The notes under the pieces: generated by a model
The model's input: only the letters and a program-made list of their open reading frames with translations
Databases searched by the model: none
What the model was told of the DNA's origin: nothing
NCBI RefSeq assembly: GCF_019649055.1
Contig: NW_026570232.1
Span: forward strand, 1,736,001 to 1,800,000
DNA length: 64,000 nt
Direction of reading: 5' to 3'
Origin: Paramacrobiotus metropolitanus
Taxonomy: Eukaryota > Tardigrada > Eutardigrada > Parachela > Macrobiotidae
In this document: positions 25,012-38,260 of the stretch, one piece after another
Numbering within the stretch: the stretch's first letter is position 1
Layout of the letters: every line of letters starts with the position of its first letter
Made by a program: the position numbers and the translations under genes

Positions 25012-27086
25012 CGTGTACGTACATTGTGTCAGACATGGCCGTATGTTTGTACGCCGTCCGTGTCTGTATTTTTGCTATGTTTGGCATCCTGACAACAGAT
25101 GTACTGCATTATTATTGGTCGTAGAAACACCATAATATTATCTGATCATTGGCCAGAAGCGTTTGCCGAAAGAAAATGCATTAGAAAGAATTAAAAGCGC
25201 TGTGCAGGTTTAATTGACACGGTCGCAGCATATTGAGCACTTAACAAATTTATGATCATGCTCCGGTAAGTGCGGACAGGAAATCGACAAGGAAAACACT
25301 GATCGCCATTATTATTCCGCCCTAAGCCATAACCACTCACCGAATCAGCTCGAGTCGACAGCAACACCGGTTCCTAATCGATAATCATGCAGCAAACAGC
25401 AAAATTCTAAATATATTTCGCTATAATCCTTTGTTTGCGGACAGATTTTGCTTGCGGATGTAATCATTAATCAGTGCAGTCGTTCAAGCGAAATTTAGAA
25501 AAGGCGATCGGTGTGCTTGTTCAGCAAACTCTAATGATGTACACCTACTGTGTAGCGTATGCCACCGCGTAACACATTTTTGACCATAAAACGCTACAGT
25601 ATCAACGTACTAAATTATAGCTATAAAAACTGGCGCCAGTGTACTGCAACTTCAAATGTCCCGATTTAAACTAATGTGTCACAAAAACCATGTAATACTT
25701 ATGTACGAGTACAGATTTTTGTACTTTAATTGCTGGTTAACGATGCAGTATAAGTAAATTGCAAGAAAACTCAAAAAAAAGGAAGCTGTGAGTAATGCTA
25801 ATCTTTTGCAGCGCAAGAATATTTACCGGCTTAGTAAAACGGTCAATATGCAGAAGCCAGCGTGCTGATGCTAGCCATCGTGGAATAACATTGACAAAGT
25901 CATGAATTGCGTAAAATATGATCAAATTGAGCGTATAACACAAGTGTGTAATTTATCAATTGGCTGTGCCAGCTTGTGCTGTCCTCCGTGGCCCGTGCGG
26001 ACAAATAAGTATCGGTGTTGAGCAGGCGTGTAATGAATAACGGCTGGGCTGTAATGAGCGATGCCAGTGGGAACACGGAAACTTTTTGCATCCTGTCACG
26101 TTCCGGCGGTGGAGCTCTGCAAGCGCTTATTAATGGGCCATATTGCGTCCCGAGCAACTGCTTATTATTGGCAGCTACTCCGACAGAAAAGCAGGAGATG
26201 CAGAAAAGTAATCATCATGTCATGAGCATTCACGGCGATATCGGTGCGTCCTCGTACTCGTTTGGCTACGATCGAGATTCGCAAGATTTTCCGTTTAAAC
26301 TATAAGACTGTATAAGCACATTACATAAAAGCAAGGAGTAACTAACCTACGTGTACTAACCATAGGCAACAGAAGTGTTAAAAAGCCTAAACATATGAGT
26401 GAAAGAGGTAAAAATAATTTTTTTTTCTTGCTTTTCTAACAGGCGTACACGAAAGTGGCAATGTTTACTGGTTATCGCGGGGGCATTGGGCGACATTTGT
26501 CATGATTCACGTACGTAGACGGTTACGTAAGTAGACGATTACTTACATAAAACAATTCTGTATAAAATATTTACACCACGTGCAATTAAGAAAAATTATT
26601 TTTACCTCTTTCACTCATATGTTTAGGCTTTTTAACACTTCTGTTGCTTATGGTTAGTACACATAGGTTAGTTATATTTAAACTGTTTTTTCAATGTTTA
26701 AAATGTGGAACTTTTATTAGTGTAAACCCGCGCAGGCGTATTATTATGTGTAATGGCAGATGCCGATTAAAGATTTTTGAACTTGCCTATTAAAGTTAAG
26801 TACATGTAGTTATAAACTTACAATAGTATACAAGGTACCAGCTGTTCTTTAGAGTCTGCCGGCAATGTCATACGGATGCTACCGACAGGCACACTTTTGT
26901 AAGCAGGAACACTACTTGCTTCGTTTATAAACATCAGTTTTGCATCATGTACAGAAACAGTAATACAAAATCACGAAATGTACCAAACCAATAAAATTAA
27001 CAAGCTTCTGGTGGTCAATTCAATAATTCAATGCAGCTCCCCAATATACGAAAACATTGTACGTATCCCCTGTACGTGTACGGCCA
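25012..27086. repeat. Tandem duplication, copy 1 (about 2.07 kb)
   Basis: Everything from cgtgtacgtacattgtgtca at 25012 to cgtgtacggcca ending at 27086 recurs in the same order and orientation from 27090 to 29103. The offset is 2078 bp at the left boundary. Identity looks very high (a few per cent difference by eye), with substitutions and small indels. Neither copy holds a supported gene. The matching frames at 25737-25943 (minus) and 26015-26305 (plus) are simply duplicated DNA; a 4-nt indel disrupts the plus frame between copies. Confidence 0.95.
26339..26674. repeat. Inverted repeat, about 84-nt arms, present only in copy 1
   Basis: The left arm (26339-26422) is the near-perfect reverse complement of the right arm (26591-26674), with a loop of about 168 nt. 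Both arms contain the sequence that reads agtgttaaaaagcctaaac on one strand. Copy 2 of the tandem duplication keeps only the right arm; there, gcaaggag is joined straight to atttctaacagg. Confidence 0.9.
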
Positions 27087-27089
27087 TTG

Positions 27090-29103
27090 CGTGTACGTAC
27101 ATTGTGTCAGACATGGCCGTGTGTTTGTACGCCGTCCGTGTCTGTATTTTTACTATGTTTGGCATCCTGACAACAGATGTACTGCATTATTGGTCGTAGA
27201 AACACCATAATATTATCTGATCATCGGCCAGAAGCGTTTGCCGAAAGAAAATGCATTAGAAAGAATTAAAAGCGCTGTGCAGGTTTAATTGACACGGTCG
27301 CAGCATATTGAGCACTTAACAAATTTATGATCATGCTCCGGTAAGTGCGGACAGGAAATCGACAAGGAAAACACTGATCGCCATTATTATTCCGCCCTAA
27401 GCCATAACCACTCACCGAATCAGCTCGAGTCGACAGCAACACCGGTTCCTAATCGATAATCATGCAGCAAACAGCAAAATTCTAAATATATTTCGCTATA
27501 ATCCTTTGTTTGCGGACAGATTTTGCTTGCGGATGTAATCATTAATCAGTGCAGTCGTTCAAGCGAAATTTAGAAAAGGCGATCGGTGTGCTTGTTCAGC
27601 AAACTCTAATGATGTACACCTACTGTGTAGCGTATGCCACCGCGTAACACATTTTTGACCATAAAACGCTACAGTATCAACGTACTAAATTATAGCTATA
27701 AAAACTGGCGCCAGTATACTGCAACTTCAAATGTCTCGATTTAAACTAATGTGTCACAAAAACCGTGTAATACTTATGTACGAGTACAGATTTTTGTACT
27801 TTAATTGCTGGTTAACGATGCAGTATACGTAAATTGCAAGAAAACTCAAATATGAGGAAGGTGTGAGTAATGCTAATCTTTTGCAGCGCAAGAATATTTA
27901 CCGGCTTAGTGAAACGGTCAATACGCAGAAGCCAGCGTGCTGATGCTAGCCATCGTGGAATAACATTGACAAAGTCATGAATTGCGTAAAATATGATCAA
28001 ATTGAGCGTATAACACAAGTGTGTAATTTATCAATTGGCTGTGCCAGCTTGTGCTGTCCTCCGTGGCCCGTGCGGACAAATAAGTATCGGTGTTGAGCAG
28101 GCGTGTAATGAATAACGGCTGGGCTGTAATGAGCGATGCCAATGGGAACACGGAAACTTTTTGCATCCTGTCACGTTCCGGCGGTGGAGCTCTGCATGCA
28201 AGCGCTTATTAATGGGCCATATTGCGTCCCGAGCAACTGCTTATTATTGGCAGCTACTCCGACAGAAAAGCAGGAGATGCAGAAAAGTATTCATCATGTC
28301 ATGAGCATTCACGGCGATATCGGTGCGTCCTCGTACTCGTTTGGCTACGATCGAGATTCGCAAGATTTTCCGTTTAAACTATAAGACTGTATAAGCACAT
28401 TACATAAAAGCAAGGAGATTTCTAACAGGCGTACACGAAAGTGGCACACTGGCAATGTTTACCGGTTATCGCGGGGGCATTGGGCGACATTTGTCATTCA
28501 CGTACGTAGACGGTTACGTACGTAGACGATTACTTACATAAAACAATTCTGTATAAAATATTTACACCACGTGCAATTAAGAAAAAAAATTATTTTTACC
28601 TCTTTCGCTCATATGTTTAGGCTTTTTAACACTTCTGTTGCTTATGGTTAGTACATGTAGGTTAGTGATATTGATGCAGAATTTTAAACTTTTTTAAACT
28701 GTTTTTTCAATGTTTAAAATTTGGAACTTTTATTATTGTAAACCCGCGCAGGCGTATTATTATGTGTAATGGCAGATGCCGATTAAAGATTTTTGAACTT
28801 GCCTATTAAAGTTAAGTACATGTAGTTATAAACTTACAATAGTATACAAGGTACCAGCTGTTCTTTAGAGTCTGCCGGCAATGCCATACGGATGCTACCG
28901 GCAGGCACACTTTTGTAAGCAGGAACATTACTTGCTTCGTTTATAAACATCAGTTTTGCATCATGTACAGAAACCAGTAATACAAAATCACGAACTGTAC
29001 CAAACCAATAAAATTAATAAGCTTCTGGTGGTCAATTCAATAATTCAATGCAGCTCCCCAATATACGAAAATATTGTACATATCCCCTGTACGTGTACGG
29101 CCA
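27090..29103. repeat. Tandem duplication, copy 2 (about 2.01 kb)
   Basis: This is the second copy of the unit described at 25012-27086, separated from it by only ttg. It differs by lacking the left arm of the inverted repeat (about 100 nt), by a 3-nt deletion at gcattattggtcg (27184) and by a 4-nt insertion in ctctgcatgcaagcg (28192), plus scattered substitutions. After 29103 the sequences diverge. Confidence 0.95.
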
Positions 29104-32100
29104 CATTCTTTTGACTGGGCTTTGCTTTCCCAGTATTTTACACAATTCTGTTACTTAATTTTCCTTTATACATGCTGCAGAAATTTTATTTTGTAGCATC
29201 TGTAAGTAAAACACAGTACGCATATAGCTAGCTCTTTAAATATACCATATAGACATATCACCATTTTTACTTTACCGGCACAATTAAATCCGTATCGCCG
29301 CTATTTGATGTACAAGTTATTTAGTGAACGCAAAGCCGCCACACGAACTGCTTGCAGGCAACACAAACGTTTTGTATTATACAGGTAGGAAGTATACATT
29401 CAGAAATTACGTGAGAGGCGTTGTGACTCATTGTAGGACCATTTACCATTAACCAAAAGACTGAATATTTATTCACCACACGCGTTAGCGCGACAGCGCA
29501 GCGCATCAAGCATCACGGGTGGTAAAAAATTAGTTGCATGTTCGATTAGTCAGCGTTGTTTTGTGTTGATTGGAAATGTCCTGACGATTGGATAACAAAG
29601 CGGAGACACGGGAGTAATTAGATTCCACCGGACCAACAGATTGAACAGAAGCGCCGCAGACTGATAATGCCACTGAGTCATTTGACAATCAGCAGGCCAA
29701 AACAAAATCCCCCATATATATGCCGACTGCCGACCGAGCAGCGGCAGCGCATCATATCCATGTCTGTTTATCCTGACTGCAGTCGTTCACAAAAGACACA
29801 CAGGCTCAGCATTGTCTCCGGTGGCATCGGTCTGTTTGGAGATTAGGTCATTGATTAGCGGGCACTTAATATTCCTTCCACTTGATTGGCCTTCATTACA
29901 TTCCCAGCACGAGGCCCCATAACAGACCATAACATGGCCAGCGAATTTGCCAAACCGGGACACTGCTCCACTATTGCTCTTCCAGTCCCGGCCACCTTAA
30001 TTAAACCCTCATCACGTTGAATAATCAAACAAACACACGGCCACTGATCGTTTACGCCGCCTAATGCATGTGCTAATTAATCAAGCCATTTTAACCGAAT
30101 CACTTAACTACCGGCTGCCAAATCATGCACAACAGTCACCGACTTCGTGATTACTGGCGCACTTGGACTACCGGTACGAATATTTTAACAATACGTAAAT
30201 TAAGTGAAATAATCGCATCGACCTGGTACGTTAACAGGAATACTCATAAACCCTGGCATTACTCATTGTGTACTCAAATTACCATTTTCAAAACCACGGG
30301 AGTACGTTACATATACAAAAATGCAACAGCTGATTTTTTTACCATCATTTTACAGTTTCTGTAATAAGTACAAAGTACTACATATTTATCGAGCCCGAAA
30401 AAATAAAACGCCAATGAATAACTCGAAAATAACCGGGAAAAAATCATTAGTAGAACCTAAAACCTCGAAGTACAAGAAATGGCCGTAAATTAAAGGTGCT
30501 CAAGTTAAATGAATTGTATAATCAACAGCCTACTAGCTAATCACATAGCATTATTAATTTGTAATCGATAACTTTAATGTGGCCAAATCAGCAAAATTAT
30601 CAAGGAGTCACAATAACGATTTGGTTATAAATCTTCATGGTGGAAATTATTAATTGAATAGGCGTCGAAGGAACGTGAATATCCCGCCGAAAATCCTCCC
30701 CTCGGTTAACGCTTAATTAAAGGGCGGAGCTCTGTGTTAAACAGATTTATTAACGAGCGCATCCAACCAATAAATCCAATCAGACTTTCCACTGGCTTTA
30801 AATACTACTCCACTCGTAGCGAAAACTATTACATTCTGTCGCGGTAATTTACTTTGGCTGCATTTCTCTGTACGTCCCATACGCATAATAATAATTATTA
30901 TTTGGTAAGCGCTGGTACAGTCCTTATTTATGGTTCAGCAGGAAAAAACTGCGGTTCCACAGAAAAAAATAAATGTATAATATTTTCAAGTCAATTTCAC
31001 AGTAAAAGCAGCTGAGGAGTTAAAGCGTTAATACCCTTTCCGGAGTGTATTCGCAGCACTCGTCTCGTCTGCTCCGGTGGCGTCACGAGTGATTTACCTT
31101 AATTAATCTTATTACCTGCGTAAATACTGGTTTGCCGGTGCATAATGATCATCGGCAGTCACTCGGCGGTGGCAGCCAACAGTTTATGTACTTATCCTCT
31201 AAACAGTGTGTTTAAAAGGTACATAATTATCGGTTGGTCAAGGATTATGTTTTTTACTAGCGGAGCCCACTTGAGCCGATTGTCTCCTGGACGAATTAAC
31301 TCAAGTGCCAACTGGATTAGCATTGCTCAAGCACACACAGTCACACACACAGACAGACACCGGCATGCGCCACCACCGGAACTTGACCTTTCGCCGCATC
31401 CTCAACGAGCGATATGCTCGACCAGACCACAAATTATACTGGTGAAAAACCACCATCTTTTTTCTCCCACCATCAACTTGGAGCGCATGCATGCAGCCTG
31501 CTGGACGATGAAAACGGTCATTAGTGGCGCGTAAAGTTTTTGCCGGCAGGTGCGTGCCGAGCGGGAAACGCGGCGGGGATTATCTGTATACATATGCGGT
31601 CTAATCGGATGCACGCTGCAGCCATTTCACCTTGTGCCGCCAAATGTTCAAGTGGAAAAGTGGATTGTCAATTGACTTTCATCAACAACAAACCCAAACA
31701 CTACAGTTTTATGCCAGATGAAAATTATTCATCATTTAATTTGGTACCGTTTACACTGAGGTGCAGTACAGCACTGTCGACCAAAACAAAGCGTGATTAT
31801 ACCAATAATTTTAGCGGCAAACGCCTTTACAATTGTTAGTATACAACAACAATTTATCACGCACTAGAGTAGTACTACTCGTAGTCAAAATTTAATAACG
31901 TAGCACCATTTTTGTACAGTAACCGAATGACGGCGTTGATGGAATAGTGAAAATATTTTTACAAATATGTGTAATAATAAAAACTACAGAGTAAGTGTTA
32001 TTGCTGGTCTCACCAAAAACTCTCACTAAACACCGTAAAAATATGTTTAAAAATATTACACTAAAAAATTGAGAGCAGCGGAAAAATCTAATTTTTACAA

Positions 32101-35100
32101 TTTTGCCCCTTTGTGTAGTTCGTTTGCACACTGAAGAACTCTGTACAATACGTTTCAGTAGTAAACATTTTACCATCGGTTGCATGTCGCCGAGCTAAAT
32201 ATTTAAGTGCAAGCTTCTTAAAGGCAAATTTATCTACAGTATAGTCGGCAGTTTGATTACAAGAAATCTACGTGTGCCATGATAGGCGATTGATGGCGTA
32301 GTATTTTTATTAAGTGGAGTGGCCCTCGGAAAATCATGTTGTTCTGCGCCCGGACGATGTCGGGGTGTCGGAGTGTTATAACGCGGGAGTGGATGCATAA
32401 CAGTAATTATAGCTTTATGTACTTGCTTTGATCTGCAGCGCCACGCGCCGCAATCTCCACTCAACATCTTTGCGTGTCGCCATCGCGCCTCGCCCCTCTA
32501 ACGAGAAAATGGCAGGTATAATGATTACTGCCGGTAGAAAATCGGCACTGGTCAGTCGCCTTTTAAAGCCTTGTTGTTCCACTCTGGCACAACAAATACC
32601 AACTCACTTTGTCCGCACCGCGTGTCAATATGTAGCGAAATGACTCTACGGGTATAACATGGCGAAAATTATGATATGCAGTATGCAAAGCCAGCGCTTG
32701 TAACAGGGAATTATTTCCGGTCAGTGTATGTATAAGACGGTTACGTACAAAATTAACATTCAGTCGTGCGTAAAACAAATGCAAAAAATGACATGCAAAA
32801 ATTTTTTTCCACATAACCATTAAGGAAGAACAGTAAGAAACCAAGATCAATTTATAATGCAATGTCTTTAAAAAGTCATTAAATCCATCTCGCGGTTTGG
32901 CGTAACTTCCGGAGGCGGACGGGTACGTAACATACGCTTATTACATACGCTCTGTATATTACTCATCCCCGGAGTTCGAACAAACTTTCTTCTGGAAGTG
33001 GAGAGACTCGTACGGGAGGTTGCGCTTGCTTTACATCAATAGCCGGCATGTATTCAAAATTGCCGGTTTGGTTAATTCTTCGTGCTCGTGTTATGGACGT
33101 TGGTTTGCACGCGCAGGCTCGCGTTACATGCGGAAGATGACGACCGGAAGTGAACGTGTGTAGTGAGTTACCCAAGTTGGACTAAGTTTAGATCGGTGGT
33201 TTAACCAAAAGCGCGTGTATCAAAATTTTTTGCTTTCCAAAATAAAAATAAATTTTACGATTGGTATTTGAGAGGTGTGACCTTTATTTTTTAGAAGTAC
33301 AATGGTAGCGATCGGTCGACGTTTCGATTGTTTCGGCAATTCGGCAGAGCGCATCAAATTCCTGTCGCGCCATTTTGTAGCGAAATCCGTAATATTTTGT
33401 TAAGGCAAAAGGGAAGACGCCGCATAAACAAGTCTGAAGGAGATAATCGAGTGAAAAGATGGATGCTTTGGGGGCCGGTTAATCCAGTTGGGCCCAACGC
33501 GGCGGCGTCCTTGTTGGGATTAGTCGCAGTCGTCGTTGGGCGCGCGGCGGCACTTTACCGCTCATCTCCGCTTGTTTGCCTCGTCATGGACAAGCCAGTT
33601 AGTCCGCCATATCAGACTCTCAGATTATCTTGTTCCGCTTTCATCCTCAATTGAAAAGTAGTCAAAAGATTGCTATTTTCATTGCCGCGTTCCAATAATG
33701 CCAGAATTGTACAGGAATTGTATGGTGACTTCTTTATTATGCAGCGGTATATGCTTACTGCATAGTTGAGGTGATTAAACCGATCCTGTGTTTTTATGTC
33801 GCTAATTCCTCCTTGGTTGACGCATTATGGAGAAATGTATTTCCATATAGATACGAAAGAGTTTACAAAATTAATGCCTCTGCTGTTATAGGCATTAGGC
33901 AGCTTTAATTTGAGTTTTTAAATCGAAACGATTTTGAGCTATGCATGTACGAGTATTTATACCTTTATTTTCTTATTACGAGTATAAGCGCACAGCAAAC
34001 AGATTTTTTCAGAAACTATTTTAACTATAGCTAGACACCGAAATTATAGTTTTGGCTTTATTATATATTATCCTGACGGAGTCCTTAAATTAATCTTTAA
34101 TACATAATTAGATTATTTTAACCAAAAGAGCAATAACGTATACGGAATTAAAGAGAGCGTAATACTTAATAAACGTTGTTTATCTACATGAAAAGCCATG
34201 ACGTTCAACCGCAATATTCTTATTCTTATAGTTCTAACGATTTAAAGTATGCAGTTCTCGTGTGCGTCACACTGCGCTTGGTTGAAGTCCCTTGTTTATA
34301 TTTCTCAGAACCAGTCGGATTAATGACGATTATTGGAAACAGTCTACTGCAGTATATTATACCGGGCAAATGTACTGTACAATACAGATGCAGCTTAATG
34401 AAGTTTATTTATCGCATGGCACTTGTGTGCACGTCTACAAATTCGCACTATGTGTTAGCAATATAAATAAATTTATCAGCGGATATAAAGGAATCCTGTT
34501 TCACAAATGATTTCCTACGCTTTGATAATGCCCGGCAGCTGTTTGGACACTGTATTAAAATCGGTTTCAAATTGTGTTTATTTCTCTATGAATTTCGTGC
34601 ATCCAGCTGTGAGCCGGCATACATATGCTTCATTTCCATGGCGGTTTACTCATTTTTCCCAGCCAGAATAGAATACTGATTAAGACGGCCAAGATTAAAA
34701 CAAGCAATATATACAATATGCGGTCGGTCTTAAATATCGATGAATTAACAGAATATCAATTATCATGCGGTGTACTTTGACAGAGCACGATCAAAACAAT
34801 GCACTTTATGAACCGTTCTCGTGAGTTGCGGAAGTGGTCGACCAATGCGGTCTAGCGAATTTTATACTAAATTCCAAGATTAGAATCCTTATTAGTCATT
34901 ACAATCCTTGTTACGATTGCACTCCTTATCGACATGTTATACATAATTAGCACAGCAGATAGCGGTCTAGTAGCAAACAGCAGACTCAGCAGAGCATTCA
35001 ACAGGATATACTGTTTTAAGATATACAAACACAAACACATGAAAATGCTAATTCGTCCGTACCATAGTCAAAAAATGATTTTCGTGGCCAACAAAAGTCC

Positions 35101-38100
35101 ACCAAATTTCCTCTTTTTTCGTACGTGAAACAAATCGCCATTGCACAACTTGTGTTTAAATTAACGTTAAATTAACGTGTTTAAATTAACGTGTACTGCA
35201 TTCCTATTCTGAAACACGACTGCATTATTTATTGACTTATAAAATATGCGGACATTTACACAATAATTAAACCCTAAGTGACATCATAATATTAAGTACT
35301 AAAACCAGTAATATTACAAACTTTTTTTAGTAAAATTATGGTAACCTTTAAATTTAAGCATGTCAGTAGACTTTGTAATTAAGCCAATTTTTAATTCCGA
35401 GATATTGTGAATATGGCACTACGATCATCGTACTATTTACAAAACTTAAGATTCAACAACCACATCTGAAAAGGCTGAACAAATAAATATGGTGAGGATG
35501 AGCGAAGCGGAACGGAATGCTTGCGAAGTGCCGCGGGTGACCTTTGCAGGCGGACAGCGGACCCCCCATCCGCCTGATGACGGTTAAATGGCGAACTCGC
35601 CATGCATCCAGTTGGCCGCATAATTGCCAGGTATTAAGATAATCAGTCCAATCAGTGCTGCACAGGTAGTCTTCTACAGAATCTATATTCTATACACCGT
35701 GCAGGGCTCCTTCCCAGCACGGCTGCAGGGTGCGCCCGGCGCAGCACGATGTCGGACAGTTGCTTTCACTGCTAGTTTACACATCGGACAAGTTGTCAAG
35801 ATCAGTGTCTTCGTGTATAGGTAGGTAACATGATTGGATACCAATCGTGGTATTGTAACGAAACGGTAAAAATGTTAACCGATTCATCAACAACAAATTC
35901 CGATTGGGATTACACTTTTAAACGGAAATATGTTCGATGTACTGACGGTATCTCCCAGCCCGTATTAATAGCGTATGCATTGTATGGTATATATCATATT
36001 ATATGGTAAGAGTGCGCGGTATGTTGGTGATGAATTACAACTCGATCGCAAAGTGACAGCTCTGTAAAATGGCAACTAAATCATATGGACGAGGCTTATT
36101 CATATACTTGTAATTACAAGTTATATACACATAGTTAGTTATGTTTTCTAGCCGTGACAATTAATGGTGTTCTTTGTATTCATAAAAAAATATTTTTTAG
36201 TCATAGGTAAATTAATAATTGCCAGTAGCGGCCCGATCACTTTGTAATTTCACTTGCGGTAAATTAAAAGTCGTGTAGTGCGGATATGCGCAATGTAGGT
36301 ATATACTTCTATAGTTAATTATGTACTTACTGCTTTTGGAGGTGCGCCTAACTGATCATGAACATGTCCATTTCACATTGTTTTCATAATTTCATCAAAT
36401 CGGCATGCTTCACATAATTATACGAATGCAGATATGACGATATTAACATACGTACGTACGTCTCCGCACCTGCATGTGTGCGGATCGAGTTTGATGAATT
36501 TTGCTCGTGCAAGCACTTCTGCAAGTTTGTGGTGTACAAGTGCAAAATTACCGCCGCATGCTTTGTTTTAGTTTTTGAAATAACTTCCGTACACAGTAAT
36601 TGATTCTAGAGCCTGAAGTTTAGAGTTGTTACTTATGATGAGTTCGATTGTAACCGGTTCATCCAAAAATGCTGGCCACAGCGGAACTCTTTGCGACGAT
36701 GACGAAATACGCTGCATCGGAAGAGTGTCAAAGCTCAAGAACTGGGAATGACCGATGGCGTTCAGGTGTCGATGGATTACAGCTACTAGTACTTCTCTTT
36801 GCGGATGATGAGCTATTACGCTTGGCCTTTCCTTTTAAACTGGCCCACTTGTCATGCTATTGCTGACCACAGCGCTCACCATTTCGTCCAGCAGTTGAGT
36901 CGGCTGTTAGTAGTGTGTCCAGTCGCTGGTGTGTAATTATCGGAACTCAGGAGTATCCTTTTACACCGCGGCCGAATTATCCCAACACGAAGCTGACTTT
37001 TCACTTTTCACCAACTTCAAACTGCCACTCCGATCATTCTCAAGTGTCACCGAGGATAATCTGTGATACTGTGAATCGGTCCATCACACAAACAACTGCG
37101 GCCCGCCCGGCCCCATCCGTCACCTCCACAACGAGGGGCAGTCGGCGCATGCTGGGCGTGCCCGCCTCCGGGTGCCCATTGAGACGCCCATTTATCACCA
37201 CTCGGCGCTGTATAGTAGCTTGCCTTCATATAGATATTCTTCCTTGAAACTCGAAAAGTTGTTGATTTCTAAATTCTAGAAACGGCACGCATCTTTAATT
37301 GGCATGCACCTTTAATTCATGTTTTCTCGGTTTTGTACTTTTCCAATTTTAATTTACATCGAACCGATTTAAATTTAATAGCCGGCCAAAGTTTTATTGG
37401 CATAGCTTATTAAGTATTTACCTCTGGACTACCTTAGAATTAATTACTGAGGTAGTGAGGTATATTGATTATGGAAATGTATACTTATTGTACTTGCAAT
37501 TTGCAAGCAGAGTGAATATTTACACTTTGTAAAACCGGTACAATGTACGGTTGTACATGTAACTGCTAACTGCATATTAAATTTGTATTTACGTGTCCGA
37601 AAGCATACATACAGTACAAAAAAAAATTAACAGAGTACCGGAATAGTAAGTCCGGTACGTACAAGTTGTTAACCACACTTGCGGTATAGTACTATATTAA
37701 TTTTTACGAGTTAGTAAGTATGCATTCGTATATTATGTGAAGAGACTGGCATGGAAAGAGCAATTGATATTGCTTCCGGCGGTTCTCAGTTTTCGGTTTT
37801 ACTAATACTATGCTGTCTGTGTATATGCTGTACACAATATTATGTTTGCTTTCCCGAGAAAACCCAGATTAACTGTAGTTGTCGTAAAAACATTAAATAT
37901 AATTCCATACAATTCGGCCAAGTCGATTGTCAAGATTTGCGTATACAGAACTTGTGGTTTCTTCTGACAACTCTTAATTTTCTTTCTCGAAGTCGGCCCT
38001 GGCAAACTTGTAACGCTGGAGATTATCGGACGAGTGTGAAATATTATGATATAATATTATAATTCCGTGTGTCGGTTTTCGTAACATTACGGAGCGTTTG

Positions 38101-38260
38101 CATTTACACCCTGCGAATTCCGAGCGCACACTGATTCTGTTATGTGCGTAAAAGTGCGGGGATTACCGGCACACCTTCGTTCCAGAGTTTGTGTATCTAG
38201 TTTCTAGTAGCGTACAACTTACCCCTGTAAATTAAACGAATAATCATACTTGACAAAAAG
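29104..38260. other. Gene-poor intergenic DNA, about 9 kb
   Basis: I see no supported exon. Frames such as 31145-31534, 33328-33654 (which begins at TTG) and 36915-37247 on the plus strand lack motifs and conserved-looking composition. A CA-rich patch lies at 31330-31360. If the missing Irx 5' exons lie in this window they would be on the minus strand here or in 17917-25011, but I could not spot the expected homeodomain N-terminal or helix 1-2 coding sequence. Confidence 0.45.

Noticed and set aside
25737-28384. Paired open frames in the two copies of the tandem duplication as a duplicated gene
   Set aside because: They recur only because the DNA is duplicated; a 4-nt indel breaks the plus-strand frame and no motif or splice partner is visible.
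33328-33654. 108-codon plus-strand frame
   Set aside because: Begins with TTG rather than ATG, has no recognisable domain and no convincing splice sites.
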